Under the pieces are notes generated by a model, which was not told the DNA's origin, ran no database searches, and saw only the letters and a list, made by a program, of their open reading frames with translations. Shown here piece by piece: positions 8,988-17,552 of a DNA stretch of 64,000 nt. Origin of the DNA: Desnuesiella massiliensis. GTDB lineage: Bacteria > Bacillota > Clostridia > Clostridiales > Clostridiaceae. Made by a program: the position numbers and the translations under genes. The DNA lies in assembly GCF_001403615.1 (NCBI RefSeq), contig NZ_LN879457.1:1524910-1588909 (forward strand), given 5' to 3'. Every line of letters begins with the position of its first letter. Positions within the stretch are counted from its first letter, which is position 1.

Positions 8988-10298
8988 TTATCTTTTCTTT
9001 ATTAAATAGTAGTAAACTGGGAGACCCAATAAAGTTATTACTGTTCCATATATAGCATAAAAGGGATTAGAAAATAATGTGCTTATTATTATATACAAAC
9101 TTCCTATTATACCTATTAAAGGTATTATTGGATAAAGTGGCACTTTGTATGATCTTTCTATATGCTTAAACTTACTTCTTAAGATAAATATTCCCGCCAC
9201 AGTCATGGTATAGAAAATCCATAATACAAACATAATTAAGTCAGTCAAAGTATCAAAGGATCCTGATAAAACGTATAAACAGGCTAATAATACTTCAAAT
9301 ATAAATGCATTTCTTGGTGTTCCAAGGTTACTCACCTTACCAAAGTAACCGCTAAAAGGCAATGCTTTCTCTTGAGCCATAGCAAAGGGAACTCTTACCC
9401 CTGTCATCATATAGCCATTTAATGCTCCAAAAATGGATATCAGTATTCCAGCAGAAATAAACTTGGCTCCAGATTCACCAAATAGAGCTATAGCAGCGTC
9501 TGATGCAGGCTTGTTTGAATTTATTACAGACTCCATAGGAATTATTTTTATTAATGCAAAGTTTATAAGAACATAAACTACTATGGTTATACTGAGCCCT
9601 AATATTATAGACTTTGGTAAATCCTTTCTAGGATCTTTAAGTTCACCCGCCATATTTCCTACTGCTATCCATCCATCATAGGCCCACAAAGTTCCTAAAA
9701 TAGCGGCTCCAAATCCTGCTATGGTTATAGATTTGCTAGAGGTATAATTAACAGCTTCAACAGTTCCTTTGGTGAAGCCTAAGAGTATTATGACTATAAT
9801 GGGCATAAGCTTTGCAACGGTTACTATACCTTGAATTTTACTACCAAGCTTTGTAGATATAATATTTAAGGTCATCACAAAAATTAAAAACGCAATAGCT
9901 AATAATTTTTGCTGGGCACTAGTAAGTGGTATAAAGGATGTGATTTGAGTTGCTAATACAATGGCCAAGGCTGCTAAGGAGCCTGGCCCATACACTAAAG
10001 TCTGAACCCATCCAAATAAAAAGGCCCACCTCTCTCCATATAACTCTTTAAGGTATATGAATACTCCACCGGTTTTAGGAATAGCTGCAGCTATTTCCGA
10101 AACTGTTAGCCCAGAAGCTATGGCAATAATTCCTCCTATCACCCAAGCCAATATTCCTAAAGTTGGAGAACCTGCATTTCTAAATACTATAGCTGGCTTA
10201 AAAAATACTCCTGAGCCTATGACCATACCTATTACTATAGTCATAGCATCAAAGAGACCTAACTGTTTTTTGAGGTTTTTTTCCATTGGTTTCTCCAT
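8988..10298 (-). CDS. APC-family amino acid permease (SteT/YfnA-like)
   Basis: A 436-residue integral membrane transporter with about 12 helices. The first helix region DAMTIVIGMVIGSGVFFKP contains the APC-family substrate-binding GSGVF, and AIPKTGGVFIYLKELYG and WAYDGWIAVGNMAGELKDP are typical of the LAT/YfnA-SteT branch, which exchanges or imports neutral amino acids. The exact substrate cannot be read. A GAGGAC site precedes ATG at 10298. The upstream DegV gene ends only 25 bases away, so the two are probably cotranscribed. Confidence 0.88.
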   Translation of the reverse strand: MEKPMEKNLKKQLGLFDAMTIVIGMVIGSGVFFKPAIVFRNAGSPTLGILAWVIGGIIAIASGLTVSEIAAAIPKTGGVFIYLKELYGERWAFLFGWVQTLVYGPGSLAALAIVLATQITSFIPLTSAQQKLLAIAFLIFVMTLNIISTKLGSKIQGIVTVAKLMPIIVIILLGFTKGTVEAVNYTSSKSITIAGFGAAILGTLWAYDGWIAVGNMAGELKDPRKDLPKSIILGLSITIVVYVLINFALIKIIPMESVINSNKPASDAAIALFGESGAKFISAGILISIFGALNGYMMTGVRVPFAMAQEKALPFSGYFGKVSNLGTPRNAFIFEVLLACLYVLSGSFDTLTDLIMFVLWIFYTMTVAGIFILRSKFKHIERSYKVPLYPIIPLIGIIGSLYIIISTLFSNPFYAIYGTVITLLGLPVYYYLIKKR

Positions 10299-10323
10299 AA
10301 CTTGTCCTCGCTTTTTAAAAATT

Positions 10324-11208
10324 TTATATTATACTATTTTGTCTTTCCTTTCCCATGAAGAATATAGCTAAATTACCTGGCCCACCATGAGTTCCTACTG
10401 CCGGTCCAGTATAATTTATTATGACATCCTTTACACTGATTTCCTTCAACAGGCCTTCCTTAAGCTTTAAGGCTTCCTCCAAGCAATCTCCATGACATAT
10501 TGCAATAACTTGATTTTCAGGATCTTCAATTCTTTCTTTTACCAGTTCAATTAGTTTATTTATAGAATTTTTTCTTCCTTTAACCTTTAAGAGGGGCAGT
10601 ACCCTACCTTCATTGTTTATGGTCATAATAGGTTTTATATGAAGAACTATCCCTAACATAGCCGCCGCAGAAGATAATCTACCGCCCCTTTTTAGATGGT
10701 GTAGGTCATCTACTGTAATATAAGTATTAAGCCTTTGCTTATTATTCTCAATATAATCCACTATATCCTCTAAGGTCTTCCCAGCTTCTTTCATTTCTAT
10801 GGACTTCATTACCATAAGTCCTTGACCAAGAGAAGCAGTGAGCACATTAACAATATATATCCTTGCATCAGGACTTTCCTCTAGTATCATTTTTTTTGCA
10901 ATATTAGCACTATTTTCAGTGCCGCTTAACCCACTAGATACACATATATATACTATATCCTTATCTGCTTCTATTATAGATTTAAATTTTTTGTAGAATT
11001 CCTCTACACTCGGCTGTGATGTCATGGGTTTTGCACCATTTCTTAAATCCTCAAAAAACTGCTTATAACTCAATGTTTGTCCAAAATCATCATAATAATC
11101 TCTTCCATTATAGCTGCAGGTTAATACAGCAAATTTAATATTTTTTTCTTTAACGTATTCATGAGGCAAGTCACAGCAGGAATCAGTAAATATTTCAAAA
11201 TCTCTCAT
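10324..11208 (-). CDS. DegV family fatty-acid-binding protein
   Basis: DegV proteins bind a fatty acid; characterised members (FakB) present exogenous fatty acids to the kinase FakA. This 294-residue protein has the family N-terminus FEIFTDSCCDLPHEYVKEKNI, the TSQPSVEEFYKKF motif, the SSGLSGTENSA ligand loop and the C-terminal GPAVGTHGGPGNLAIFF motif. These cover the whole fold, so it looks complete. The ribosome binding site GAAAGGAA is rather far (about 13 bases) from ATG at 11208. It precedes the permease and is likely cotranscribed. No fakA lies in this window. Confidence 0.92.
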   Translation of the reverse strand: MRDFEIFTDSCCDLPHEYVKEKNIKFAVLTCSYNGRDYYDDFGQTLSYKQFFEDLRNGAKPMTSQPSVEEFYKKFKSIIEADKDIVYICVSSGLSGTENSANIAKKMILEESPDARIYIVNVLTASLGQGLMVMKSIEMKEAGKTLEDIVDYIENNKQRLNTYITVDDLHHLKRGGRLSSAAAMLGIVLHIKPIMTINNEGRVLPLLKVKGRKNSINKLIELVKERIEDPENQVIAICHGDCLEEALKLKEGLLKEISVKDVIINYTGPAVGTHGGPGNLAIFFMGKERQNSII

Positions 11209-11337
11209 TTACAATAATCAGTTCCTTTCAAACTTTTACTTTCTTTTATATTTTTTTATCTATGTTGAGGTTATGCTACCACATATTTTGATATTTTTCA
11301 ACATATTATCTTATTAATCTTTAATTGAACGCGAAAA

Positions 11338-11372
11338 AAATACCTATAAGAATAAAATTCTTATAGGTATTT
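11338..11372 (-). terminator. intrinsic terminator of the zinc-ribbon gene
   Basis: A perfect 15-base stem (11338-11352 and 11358-11372) with a 5-base loop, flanked by A and T runs. It lies just beyond the stop of the small zinc-ribbon gene at 11386. Confidence 0.8.
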
Positions 11373-11385
11373 ATTTAAAACAATA

Positions 11386-11553
11386 TTATCTTCTGAATCC
11401 TCTGTTATTGTTTTGTTGTTTTCTAGCTTTTCTGCACTCTGGGCATCTTTGTGGTTCATTTTCGAAACCTTTTTCTTTGTAGAATGCTTGCTCTCCTTCT
11501 GTGAAAACAAACTCTTTTGAACAGTCTTTGCATATTAAATTCTTATCTGCCAT
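11386..11553 (-). CDS. zinc-ribbon domain protein, 55 residues
   Basis: A short gene encoding MADKNLICKDCSKEFVFTEG followed by a conserved EQ-x-FY-x-x-KGFENEP segment and Cys-Pro-Glu-Cys. Cys8, Cys11, Cys37 and Cys40 form two CxxC knuckles for one zinc ion. The pattern matches the probable zinc-ribbon family found across Firmicutes (often called zf-trcl). The C-terminus is basic and Asn/Gln-rich (RKARKQQNNNRGFRR), which suggests nucleic-acid contact. An AAGGAG site lies about ten bases before ATG at 11553. It is monocistronic with its own terminator. Function unknown. Confidence 0.85.
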   Translation of the reverse strand: MADKNLICKDCSKEFVFTEGEQAFYKEKGFENEPQRCPECRKARKQQNNNRGFRR

Positions 11554-11731
11554 TTAAACATTTCTCCTTTTTATTCATATTAAAGATTTAAAACTGATCT
11601 ACATTATACTCCTAAAAAGGGGAATGTTTGAATCGTATTAAATCCCTATGTTGTAATTATACAACACCTATAATATATCATACTTACAAGGTATATGCAA
11701 TAGTTTTTTTATGAAAATATGCAGAATTTTT

Positions 11732-12949
11732 TCAAAAATTACCTAATAGAATTTTACCTTTAAACATTACTGCATTTCTTTTGCTTCTCCTAGCTATAGC
11801 CTCCGCTGAACAGGAAGCTTCTAGAAGCACTATATTAGCTTCATCCCCAACTTTAGGCCAAGCTTGCTTTCCTTGTGAATCGAGAGGGACTTTGCCATCG
11901 GTTATAAAACCTAGAGCTCTAGTTAAAGAATATTCATCTATCCAGTCAAATCTTTCTGCCATCCTACTTGCTCTTTGTAATAAATCCCCTGTTCCAAAAG
12001 GACTCCAATGATCATTAATATTATCATTAATTACATGAACCTTTACACCTTTTTTATAAAGCAGAGGAATAGGAGGCGCTTGTATATTTATAGGTACTGT
12101 AGTAGCAATGCTTATGTTTAATTCAGAAAGTCTCTCTGCTATATCTTCTACCTCTTTTAAGGTGCTATCCCCCATACAGTAAGCATGACTTATGGTAACT
12201 CTGCCCTGCCACTTTGCTTCCTCCACTAGCTCCGTTAATCTTTTTATAGTATACATGCCTAGCTTTCCCCCATCATGCAGATGAATATCTACATCAGAAT
12301 TATATTCTATCGCAATATCCATCATTGCATTTAGGGAAGCCTCAATATCATTATCTATGGTAGCCGGATCTAATCCACCGACTAAGTTTACCCCATTTTT
12401 CATAGCCTCTTTCATCAATGGTACAGAATTACTCCTAAGTAATCCATGCTGAGGAAAAGCAACTAATTCATAAGTAAGCTTATCTTTGTAGCTCTCTAAA
12501 GCTGCTCTAACTCTCTCTACATTTTTTAACCCGATTATAGGATCTACATTGCATTGAACCCTTGCATGGGTGACACCACTCATGGTTATTAGCTCTAAAA
12601 GGCTTTCAGCTCTTTCTGTGGTGAAATCAAGAAATTTTGGCAGGAATTCTTCTTCCTCTTTGATTCTTTCAAAAACACTTATGAAAGGAGTACTAGCCGT
12701 CCAGGGTCCACCATAAAAACCTTTATCAAGATGTATATGCTTATCAACAAAAGATGGCAATGCCAGTAGTCCTTTTGCATCAATAGCTTCAGTATCAATT
12801 TTCTCTAATTTACCTTTTTGAATATCTATTATCTTTCCACCTTCTATTAAAAGATTATAAATATCTGTATTAGTTCCATTAATACCATTATCATTGTATG
12901 AGAATCCAGTTTCAAGCAATACATTAGTTAACCAAAACCTTTTGTTCAT
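11732..12949 (-). CDS. amidohydrolase, cytosine deaminase-like
   Basis: A 405-residue metal-dependent hydrolase of the amidohydrolase superfamily, nearest to the CodA/AtzC-like branch. Metal ligands are visible in DKHIHLDK (HxH), DIHLHDGG, ISHAYC and VINDNINDHWSPFGTGDLLQ, the last matching the Asp and PxGT of cytosine deaminase. The residue equivalent to the catalytic Glu of CodA (HCDE) appears as Asp in HLHD, so the substrate may differ from cytosine. A GAGGAGTG site precedes ATG at 12949. It stands alone with no pyrimidine-salvage partner next to it. Confidence 0.8.
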   Translation of the reverse strand: MNKRFWLTNVLLETGFSYNDNGINGTNTDIYNLLIEGGKIIDIQKGKLEKIDTEAIDAKGLLALPSFVDKHIHLDKGFYGGPWTASTPFISVFERIKEEEEFLPKFLDFTTERAESLLELITMSGVTHARVQCNVDPIIGLKNVERVRAALESYKDKLTYELVAFPQHGLLRSNSVPLMKEAMKNGVNLVGGLDPATIDNDIEASLNAMMDIAIEYNSDVDIHLHDGGKLGMYTIKRLTELVEEAKWQGRVTISHAYCMGDSTLKEVEDIAERLSELNISIATTVPINIQAPPIPLLYKKGVKVHVINDNINDHWSPFGTGDLLQRASRMAERFDWIDEYSLTRALGFITDGKVPLDSQGKQAWPKVGDEANIVLLEASCSAEAIARRSKRNAVMFKGKILLGNF

Positions 12950-13105
12950 AAGTTACACTCCTCATCTAAAAATAAATCATATCAGATTAAACTGTTTATC
13001 TATATTTATATTTAATATATCTAAAACAAGAGTTTATATGTATGTGCATTATATACAATAATACTTCAAATCCTTATAAAAAGTGCCCAATAAACAGTAA
13101 AATAA

Positions 13106-13133
13106 GCTGCCAGTAAATTAATTTACTAGCAGC
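13106..13133 (-). terminator. terminator of the marR-ABC operon
   Basis: A stem of 13 bases with one mismatch (13106-13118 with 13121-13133) lies a few bases after the stop of the ABC exporter gene at 13140, followed on the minus strand by a T-rich run. Confidence 0.7.
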
Positions 13134-13139
13134 CTATGA

Positions 13140-15206
13140 TTATACAGCTTCTATCCCACTGTTTTTCCCAGTAAATTGGCTGTTATAAAGATCAGCATAA
13201 AATCCGCCTTTATCCAAAAGCTCATTGTGATTACCTTGCTCTATTATAGTACCATTATTCATAACAAGTATCAAATCTGCATCACGAATAGTAGATAATC
13301 TATGAGCAATTACAAAGCTTGTTCTTCCCTTCATAAGGTTAGCCATGGCTTTTTGTATTTGTAATTCTGTTCTTGTATCAACACTGCTTGTAGCTTCATC
13401 CAGTATTAATATAGCCGGATCAGCCAATATTGCCCTGGCAATAGTTAAAAGTTGCTTTTGCCCTTGTGAAATATTAGAAGCCTCTTCATTTAGTATAGTA
13501 TTGTAGCCCTCGGGAAGAGTTCTAATAAAATGATCTGCATGAGCAGCTTTAGCTGCTCTTACTACATCTGCCTCTGTGGCTCCTTCTCGGCCATAGGCTA
13601 TATTCTCTCTAATGCTTCCATTAAATAGCCATGTATCTTGAAGCACCATACCAAACATTTTACGTAAATCACCACGTTTTACATCTCTAATATCTACACC
13701 ATCTATGGTTATCTTTCCATCCTGTATTTCATAGAAACGCATTAATAGATTTACAAGAGTAGTTTTACCTGCTCCTGTTGGCCCTACAATAGCTATAGTT
13801 TGACCTGGCTTAACATCTATATTCATATTCTCCATTAGAATAGCATCTTCCTTATAGCCAAATTTTACAGCTTCAAACTTAACTCGTCCTTTAGGTTCCT
13901 CTATAACCACAGCGCTAGCACTGTCTGCAAGCTCCTCTACTTCATCAAGAAGTTCAAAGACACGTTCTGCAGCGGCTACGGTAGATTGAAGTATATTTGC
14001 AATATTAGCTGTTTGCACTATTGGTTGCCCAAACTGTCTGGAGTATTGAATGAAAGCTTGAATATCTCCAAGTTCAATTTTCTTTTTAGTTACAAATATT
14101 CCACCTACCACACATATTATAACATAGCCTATATTATTTATAAAGTTCATAAGGGGCATTATGATACCTGATACAAACTGAGCCTTCCATCCCACCTTAT
14201 AAAGTCTTTCATTAATCTCATTAAATTCATTAATAGATTTTTCTTCATGGCCAAAGACTTTTACAATTTTATGACCAGTATACATCTCTTCCACATGTCC
14301 GTTAAGTTCTCCCAACGTTTTTTGTTGTTCAGCAAAGTATTTCTGTGACTTTTTAGCTATGGTCATGGTAGCTATTACAGAAAGAGGTAAGGTCACTATA
14401 GTAACAAGAGTCAAAATAGGGCTTATAGTAAGCATCATTACAATAATTCCTACGATAGTTACTACGGATGTAATAAGCTGAGTTAAACTTTGCTGTAAGG
14501 TAGCAGCTATAGTATCTACGTCATTAGTGACACGGCTTAGTATTTCCCCATGGGTACGTGAGTCAAAGTACTTAAGGGGCAATCTTGCAAGCTTATCATT
14601 CACATTATTACGCATATCATAAACAGTCTTTTGAGCTACTCCCGCCATAATGTATTGTTGGATATATGCAAAAACTGCACTTATGATATATATACATATT
14701 AGTACAAGCACTATTTTTCCTATATAAGCAAAATCTATTTTAGGACCATGCTTACTAATAAAAGTCCAAACCTCTGGATCTATCTTAGTAATATCCATGG
14801 CTTCAGGCGCTGTTCCTTGAGCCGCCTTTGGGTTCGCCATCATTGCATTTATAGTATTTCTAATGGACGCTGGTAAATCAGGCATCTTTAAAAGATCTGG
14901 TATATTCTCAGGTTTAAATAAATTTTGAGCATACTTGCCTTTATCCATGAGACCCTCAAACAGTTTAGTGGTTGCTTTTCCTAAAATCTTAGGGCTAACT
15001 ATAGTAAAAATAGTACTTAAAATAGCAAAAATAAACACTAAAATAAAGTTAAGTCTATGAGGCTTTAGATAGCCTATAAGTCTTTTCATAGTTCCTTTGA
15101 AATTCTTAGCCTTTTCTACAGGTCTTCCCATAGGTGGTCCCCCATGGCCTCCCATAGGTCCTCTACGCGCTCCCATGGTATTTTTTTGCTGTCTATTTTC
15201 ACTCAT
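13140..15206 (-). CDS. multidrug ABC exporter, BmrD-like subunit with extracellular insert
   Basis: A 688-residue half transporter: Gly/Pro/Arg-rich N-terminal tail, six-helix membrane domain, then an ATPase domain with Walker A GPTGAGKTT, signature NISQGQKQ and Walker B ILILDEATSSVD. The catalytic Glu is present. Between the first two helices lies an insert of about 90 residues (from GKYAQNLFKPENIPDLL to KHGPK), comparable to the extracellular domain of Bacillus BmrD. It overlaps the partner gene by ATGA, so the two form a heterodimer like BmrCD or LmrCD. Drug export is inferred from the family and the MarR neighbour. Confidence 0.9.
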   Translation of the reverse strand: MSENRQQKNTMGARRGPMGGHGGPPMGRPVEKAKNFKGTMKRLIGYLKPHRLNFILVFIFAILSTIFTIVSPKILGKATTKLFEGLMDKGKYAQNLFKPENIPDLLKMPDLPASIRNTINAMMANPKAAQGTAPEAMDITKIDPEVWTFISKHGPKIDFAYIGKIVLVLICIYIISAVFAYIQQYIMAGVAQKTVYDMRNNVNDKLARLPLKYFDSRTHGEILSRVTNDVDTIAATLQQSLTQLITSVVTIVGIIVMMLTISPILTLVTIVTLPLSVIATMTIAKKSQKYFAEQQKTLGELNGHVEEMYTGHKIVKVFGHEEKSINEFNEINERLYKVGWKAQFVSGIIMPLMNFINNIGYVIICVVGGIFVTKKKIELGDIQAFIQYSRQFGQPIVQTANIANILQSTVAAAERVFELLDEVEELADSASAVVIEEPKGRVKFEAVKFGYKEDAILMENMNIDVKPGQTIAIVGPTGAGKTTLVNLLMRFYEIQDGKITIDGVDIRDVKRGDLRKMFGMVLQDTWLFNGSIRENIAYGREGATEADVVRAAKAAHADHFIRTLPEGYNTILNEEASNISQGQKQLLTIARAILADPAILILDEATSSVDTRTELQIQKAMANLMKGRTSFVIAHRLSTIRDADLILVMNNGTIIEQGNHNELLDKGGFYADLYNSQFTGKNSGIEAV

Positions 15207-16930
15207 GCTAATTCCTCCTCTGACAACTGTGAAGATACAATTTCACGATATACTTCACAGGTATTTAAAAGCTCTTTATGATTACCGATTCCTTCAATCC
15301 TACCTTCATCTAGAACTATAATCCTATCTGCATCCATTACTGTACTTACTCTTTGTGCTACAATAATAACTGTAGACTCCTTAGTTTCACCTTTAAGAGC
15401 TGCCCGTAGTTTTGCATCTGTTTTAAAGTCAAGAGCTGAAAAACTATCATCAAAGATATATATTTCCGGCCTTCTAACAAGAGCACGAGCTATGGATAAA
15501 CGCTGCTTTTGTCCTCCAGATACATTGGTACCACCTTGAGCTATTTCTGAGTCAAAGCCATCCTTCATATCAGATATAAACTCAGTAGCTTGAGCTATTT
15601 CTGAAGCATGGGCAACCTCTTCTAAAGTGGCATTCTCTTTACCATACCTAATGTTATCTGTTATATTACCTGTAAATAATACTGCCTTTTGTGGAACGAA
15701 TCCAATTTTTTCTCTAAGAACTTCTTGAGATATATGTCTAATATCTACACCATCCACTAAAATGCTTCCACTATCAATATCATAAAAACGAGGTATAAGA
15801 CTTATAAGTGTAGATTTTCCTGATCCAGTACCACCTATAATGGCAGTTACTTCTCCTGGTTTAGCACTAAAGGAAATATTGCTTATAGCAGGCTGCTCAG
15901 CTCCAGGATAACTAAAGGTAACATCCTTAAATTCCACGGAACCTCTTTGATTACTGCTATTTTTAGGATTCTCAGGATCCTTTATTTCAGGAATAGTATC
16001 AAGGACCTCATTTATTCTAACTGCTGAAGCCTCTGCTTTAGGTATCATTACGAATATCATTGAAACCATAATAAAGGAGAACATTATCTGCATAGCATAC
16101 TGAAGAAATGCCATCATAGAACCAACCTGCATATCTCCATTATCAATTCTGATTCCACCGAACCAAATAATTGAAACACTCGTAAAATTCATTATTATCA
16201 TCATTATAGGCATTAAGACAGCCATAATTTTATTTACCTTTATGGCAGTTTCCGTTAAATCTTTGTTAGCTTTAGTAAAACGTCTTTTTTCATCATCAAT
16301 ACGATTAAAGGCACGAATTACTCTAATTCCTGTAAGATTCTCTCTAAGAACAAGATTTAGTTTATCAAGTCTTTTTTGATTGGTCTTAAATAGAGGCACT
16401 CCTTTTTTTGCAACTACAAGTATAATAGCAGCAAGTATAGGAATCACTACAGCAAATATCAAAGATAGCTTAGCGTCCTTTGATACCGCCATAATAATAC
16501 CACCAATACACATAATAGGCGCACTAACCATCATACGCAATATCATAAAGGTGGTTTGTTGAACTTGAGTAATATCATTAGTGGTTCTTGTAACTAGCGA
16601 AGCTGTTCCTAGCTTATCAAATTCATTTAGCGAAAAGCTCTCTACTCTTGAAAAAACTTTGCTTCTAATATCTCTTCCAAAACTTGTGGAAACTCTCGCT
16701 GCTAGAAAGCTAGCTAATATAACACATACTCCACTTCCGGCAGCTACGATCAGCATGAAACCTCCAATATTCAAAATATACTTTGTATCTCCCTGCATTA
16801 TGCCTTTATCAACAATATCTGACATCAATGTAGGAAGATATAGATCTGCCAAGGCTTGAAAAAATAAAAGCACCAAAATAGCAGCCACATAACTTGCATA
16901 GGGCTTTAAAAACCTAAATAGTTTAATCAT
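15203..16930 (-). CDS. multidrug ABC exporter, BmrC-like subunit with degenerate site
   Basis: A 575-residue half transporter with a six-helix domain and ATPase domain: Walker A GGTGSGKST, signature NVSGGQKQR, Walker B YIFDDSFSALD. The catalytic Glu after Walker B is Asp, so this subunit contributes the non-canonical ATP site, as known for BmrC/LmrC-type partners. The complementary 688-residue subunit has the Glu but a degenerate signature (ISQGQ), so one consensus and one degenerate site would form. It follows marR by 30 bases and is translationally coupled to the next gene. Confidence 0.9.
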   Translation of the reverse strand: MIKLFRFLKPYASYVAAILVLLFFQALADLYLPTLMSDIVDKGIMQGDTKYILNIGGFMLIVAAGSGVCVILASFLAARVSTSFGRDIRSKVFSRVESFSLNEFDKLGTASLVTRTTNDITQVQQTTFMILRMMVSAPIMCIGGIIMAVSKDAKLSLIFAVVIPILAAIILVVAKKGVPLFKTNQKRLDKLNLVLRENLTGIRVIRAFNRIDDEKRRFTKANKDLTETAIKVNKIMAVLMPIMMIIMNFTSVSIIWFGGIRIDNGDMQVGSMMAFLQYAMQIMFSFIMVSMIFVMIPKAEASAVRINEVLDTIPEIKDPENPKNSSNQRGSVEFKDVTFSYPGAEQPAISNISFSAKPGEVTAIIGGTGSGKSTLISLIPRFYDIDSGSILVDGVDIRHISQEVLREKIGFVPQKAVLFTGNITDNIRYGKENATLEEVAHASEIAQATEFISDMKDGFDSEIAQGGTNVSGGQKQRLSIARALVRRPEIYIFDDSFSALDFKTDAKLRAALKGETKESTVIIVAQRVSTVMDADRIIVLDEGRIEGIGNHKELLNTCEVYREIVSSQLSEEELA

Positions 16931-16960
16931 AAATTATCCTCTCCAGTCAACTAAAATGAT

Positions 16961-17416
16961 TTAATTTTTAATTTCCATATCATTAAAATATCTAAATACC
17001 TTTAATAAAAGGTCTACAAGTTCATTACTTTTATCCTCACCTAAGTATTCTACTAGCCCGTTAAAGCTATAAAGAAACTCATCAGAGACCTTATTTATTA
17101 TAACTTCTCCTTTCTTTGTAAGATTAATTCTAACAGCCCTTCTATCTTCCTTATCCATACCGCGCTCTAATAATCCATCAGCTTCAAGGTTATTTATTAT
17201 TTGCGTTGCAGTAGGAGTCGCAACCTTTAAAAGACGACTTATATCAGAAACTTTAATTCCTAGCTCTTTATCATTAACCTTGCCCTTAATGCATAACAAT
17301 ACCAGTATCTCATTAGGTCTTAAATTAGCAATGAGACTTTTGTACCAGTTTGATCTATGAAATCTAATAAATACCTCCAAAAGTTTCTGAGCGGTTGCAT
17401 CCATATTATTTACCAT
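16961..17416 (-). CDS. MarR family transcriptional regulator
   Basis: A 151-residue winged-helix protein. The recognition region GIKVSDISRLLKVATPTATQIINNLEADGLLERG and the wing MDKEDRRAVRINLTKKG are typical of MarR. Such proteins usually repress a drug-efflux operon and release DNA on binding a ligand. It is the first gene of a three-gene operon with a heterodimeric ABC exporter, and a very large inverted repeat lies between 17437 and 17495, just upstream. GAGGTG precedes ATG at 17416. Autorepression plus control of the exporter is the natural inference. Confidence 0.9.
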   Translation of the reverse strand: MVNNMDATAQKLLEVFIRFHRSNWYKSLIANLRPNEILVLLCIKGKVNDKELGIKVSDISRLLKVATPTATQIINNLEADGLLERGMDKEDRRAVRINLTKKGEVIINKVSDEFLYSFNGLVEYLGEDKSNELVDLLLKVFRYFNDMEIKN

Positions 17417-17436
17417 TCTTACACCTCAAATTTAAA

Positions 17437-17495
17437 TAGGTAAACTAATAATTTAGTTCATAAATTATTTACTTACTAAATTATTAGTTTACCTA
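17437..17495. promoter_or_regulatory. predicted MarR operator, 21-base inverted repeat
   Basis: Two perfect 21-base arms (17437-17457 and 17475-17495) face each other across 17 bases, 20 bases upstream of the marR start. Each arm contains an internal imperfect palindrome ACTAAnnnnTTAGT, so the region looks like two operator copies in opposite orientation. No T-run follows, which argues against a terminator for the upstream exporter operon ending at 17553. Confidence 0.6.
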
Positions 17496-17552
17496 ATTAT
17501 ATTCTTCAATTTATTGCTTGTCAATATTATTTTTTCTTATGGATATCTAAAA

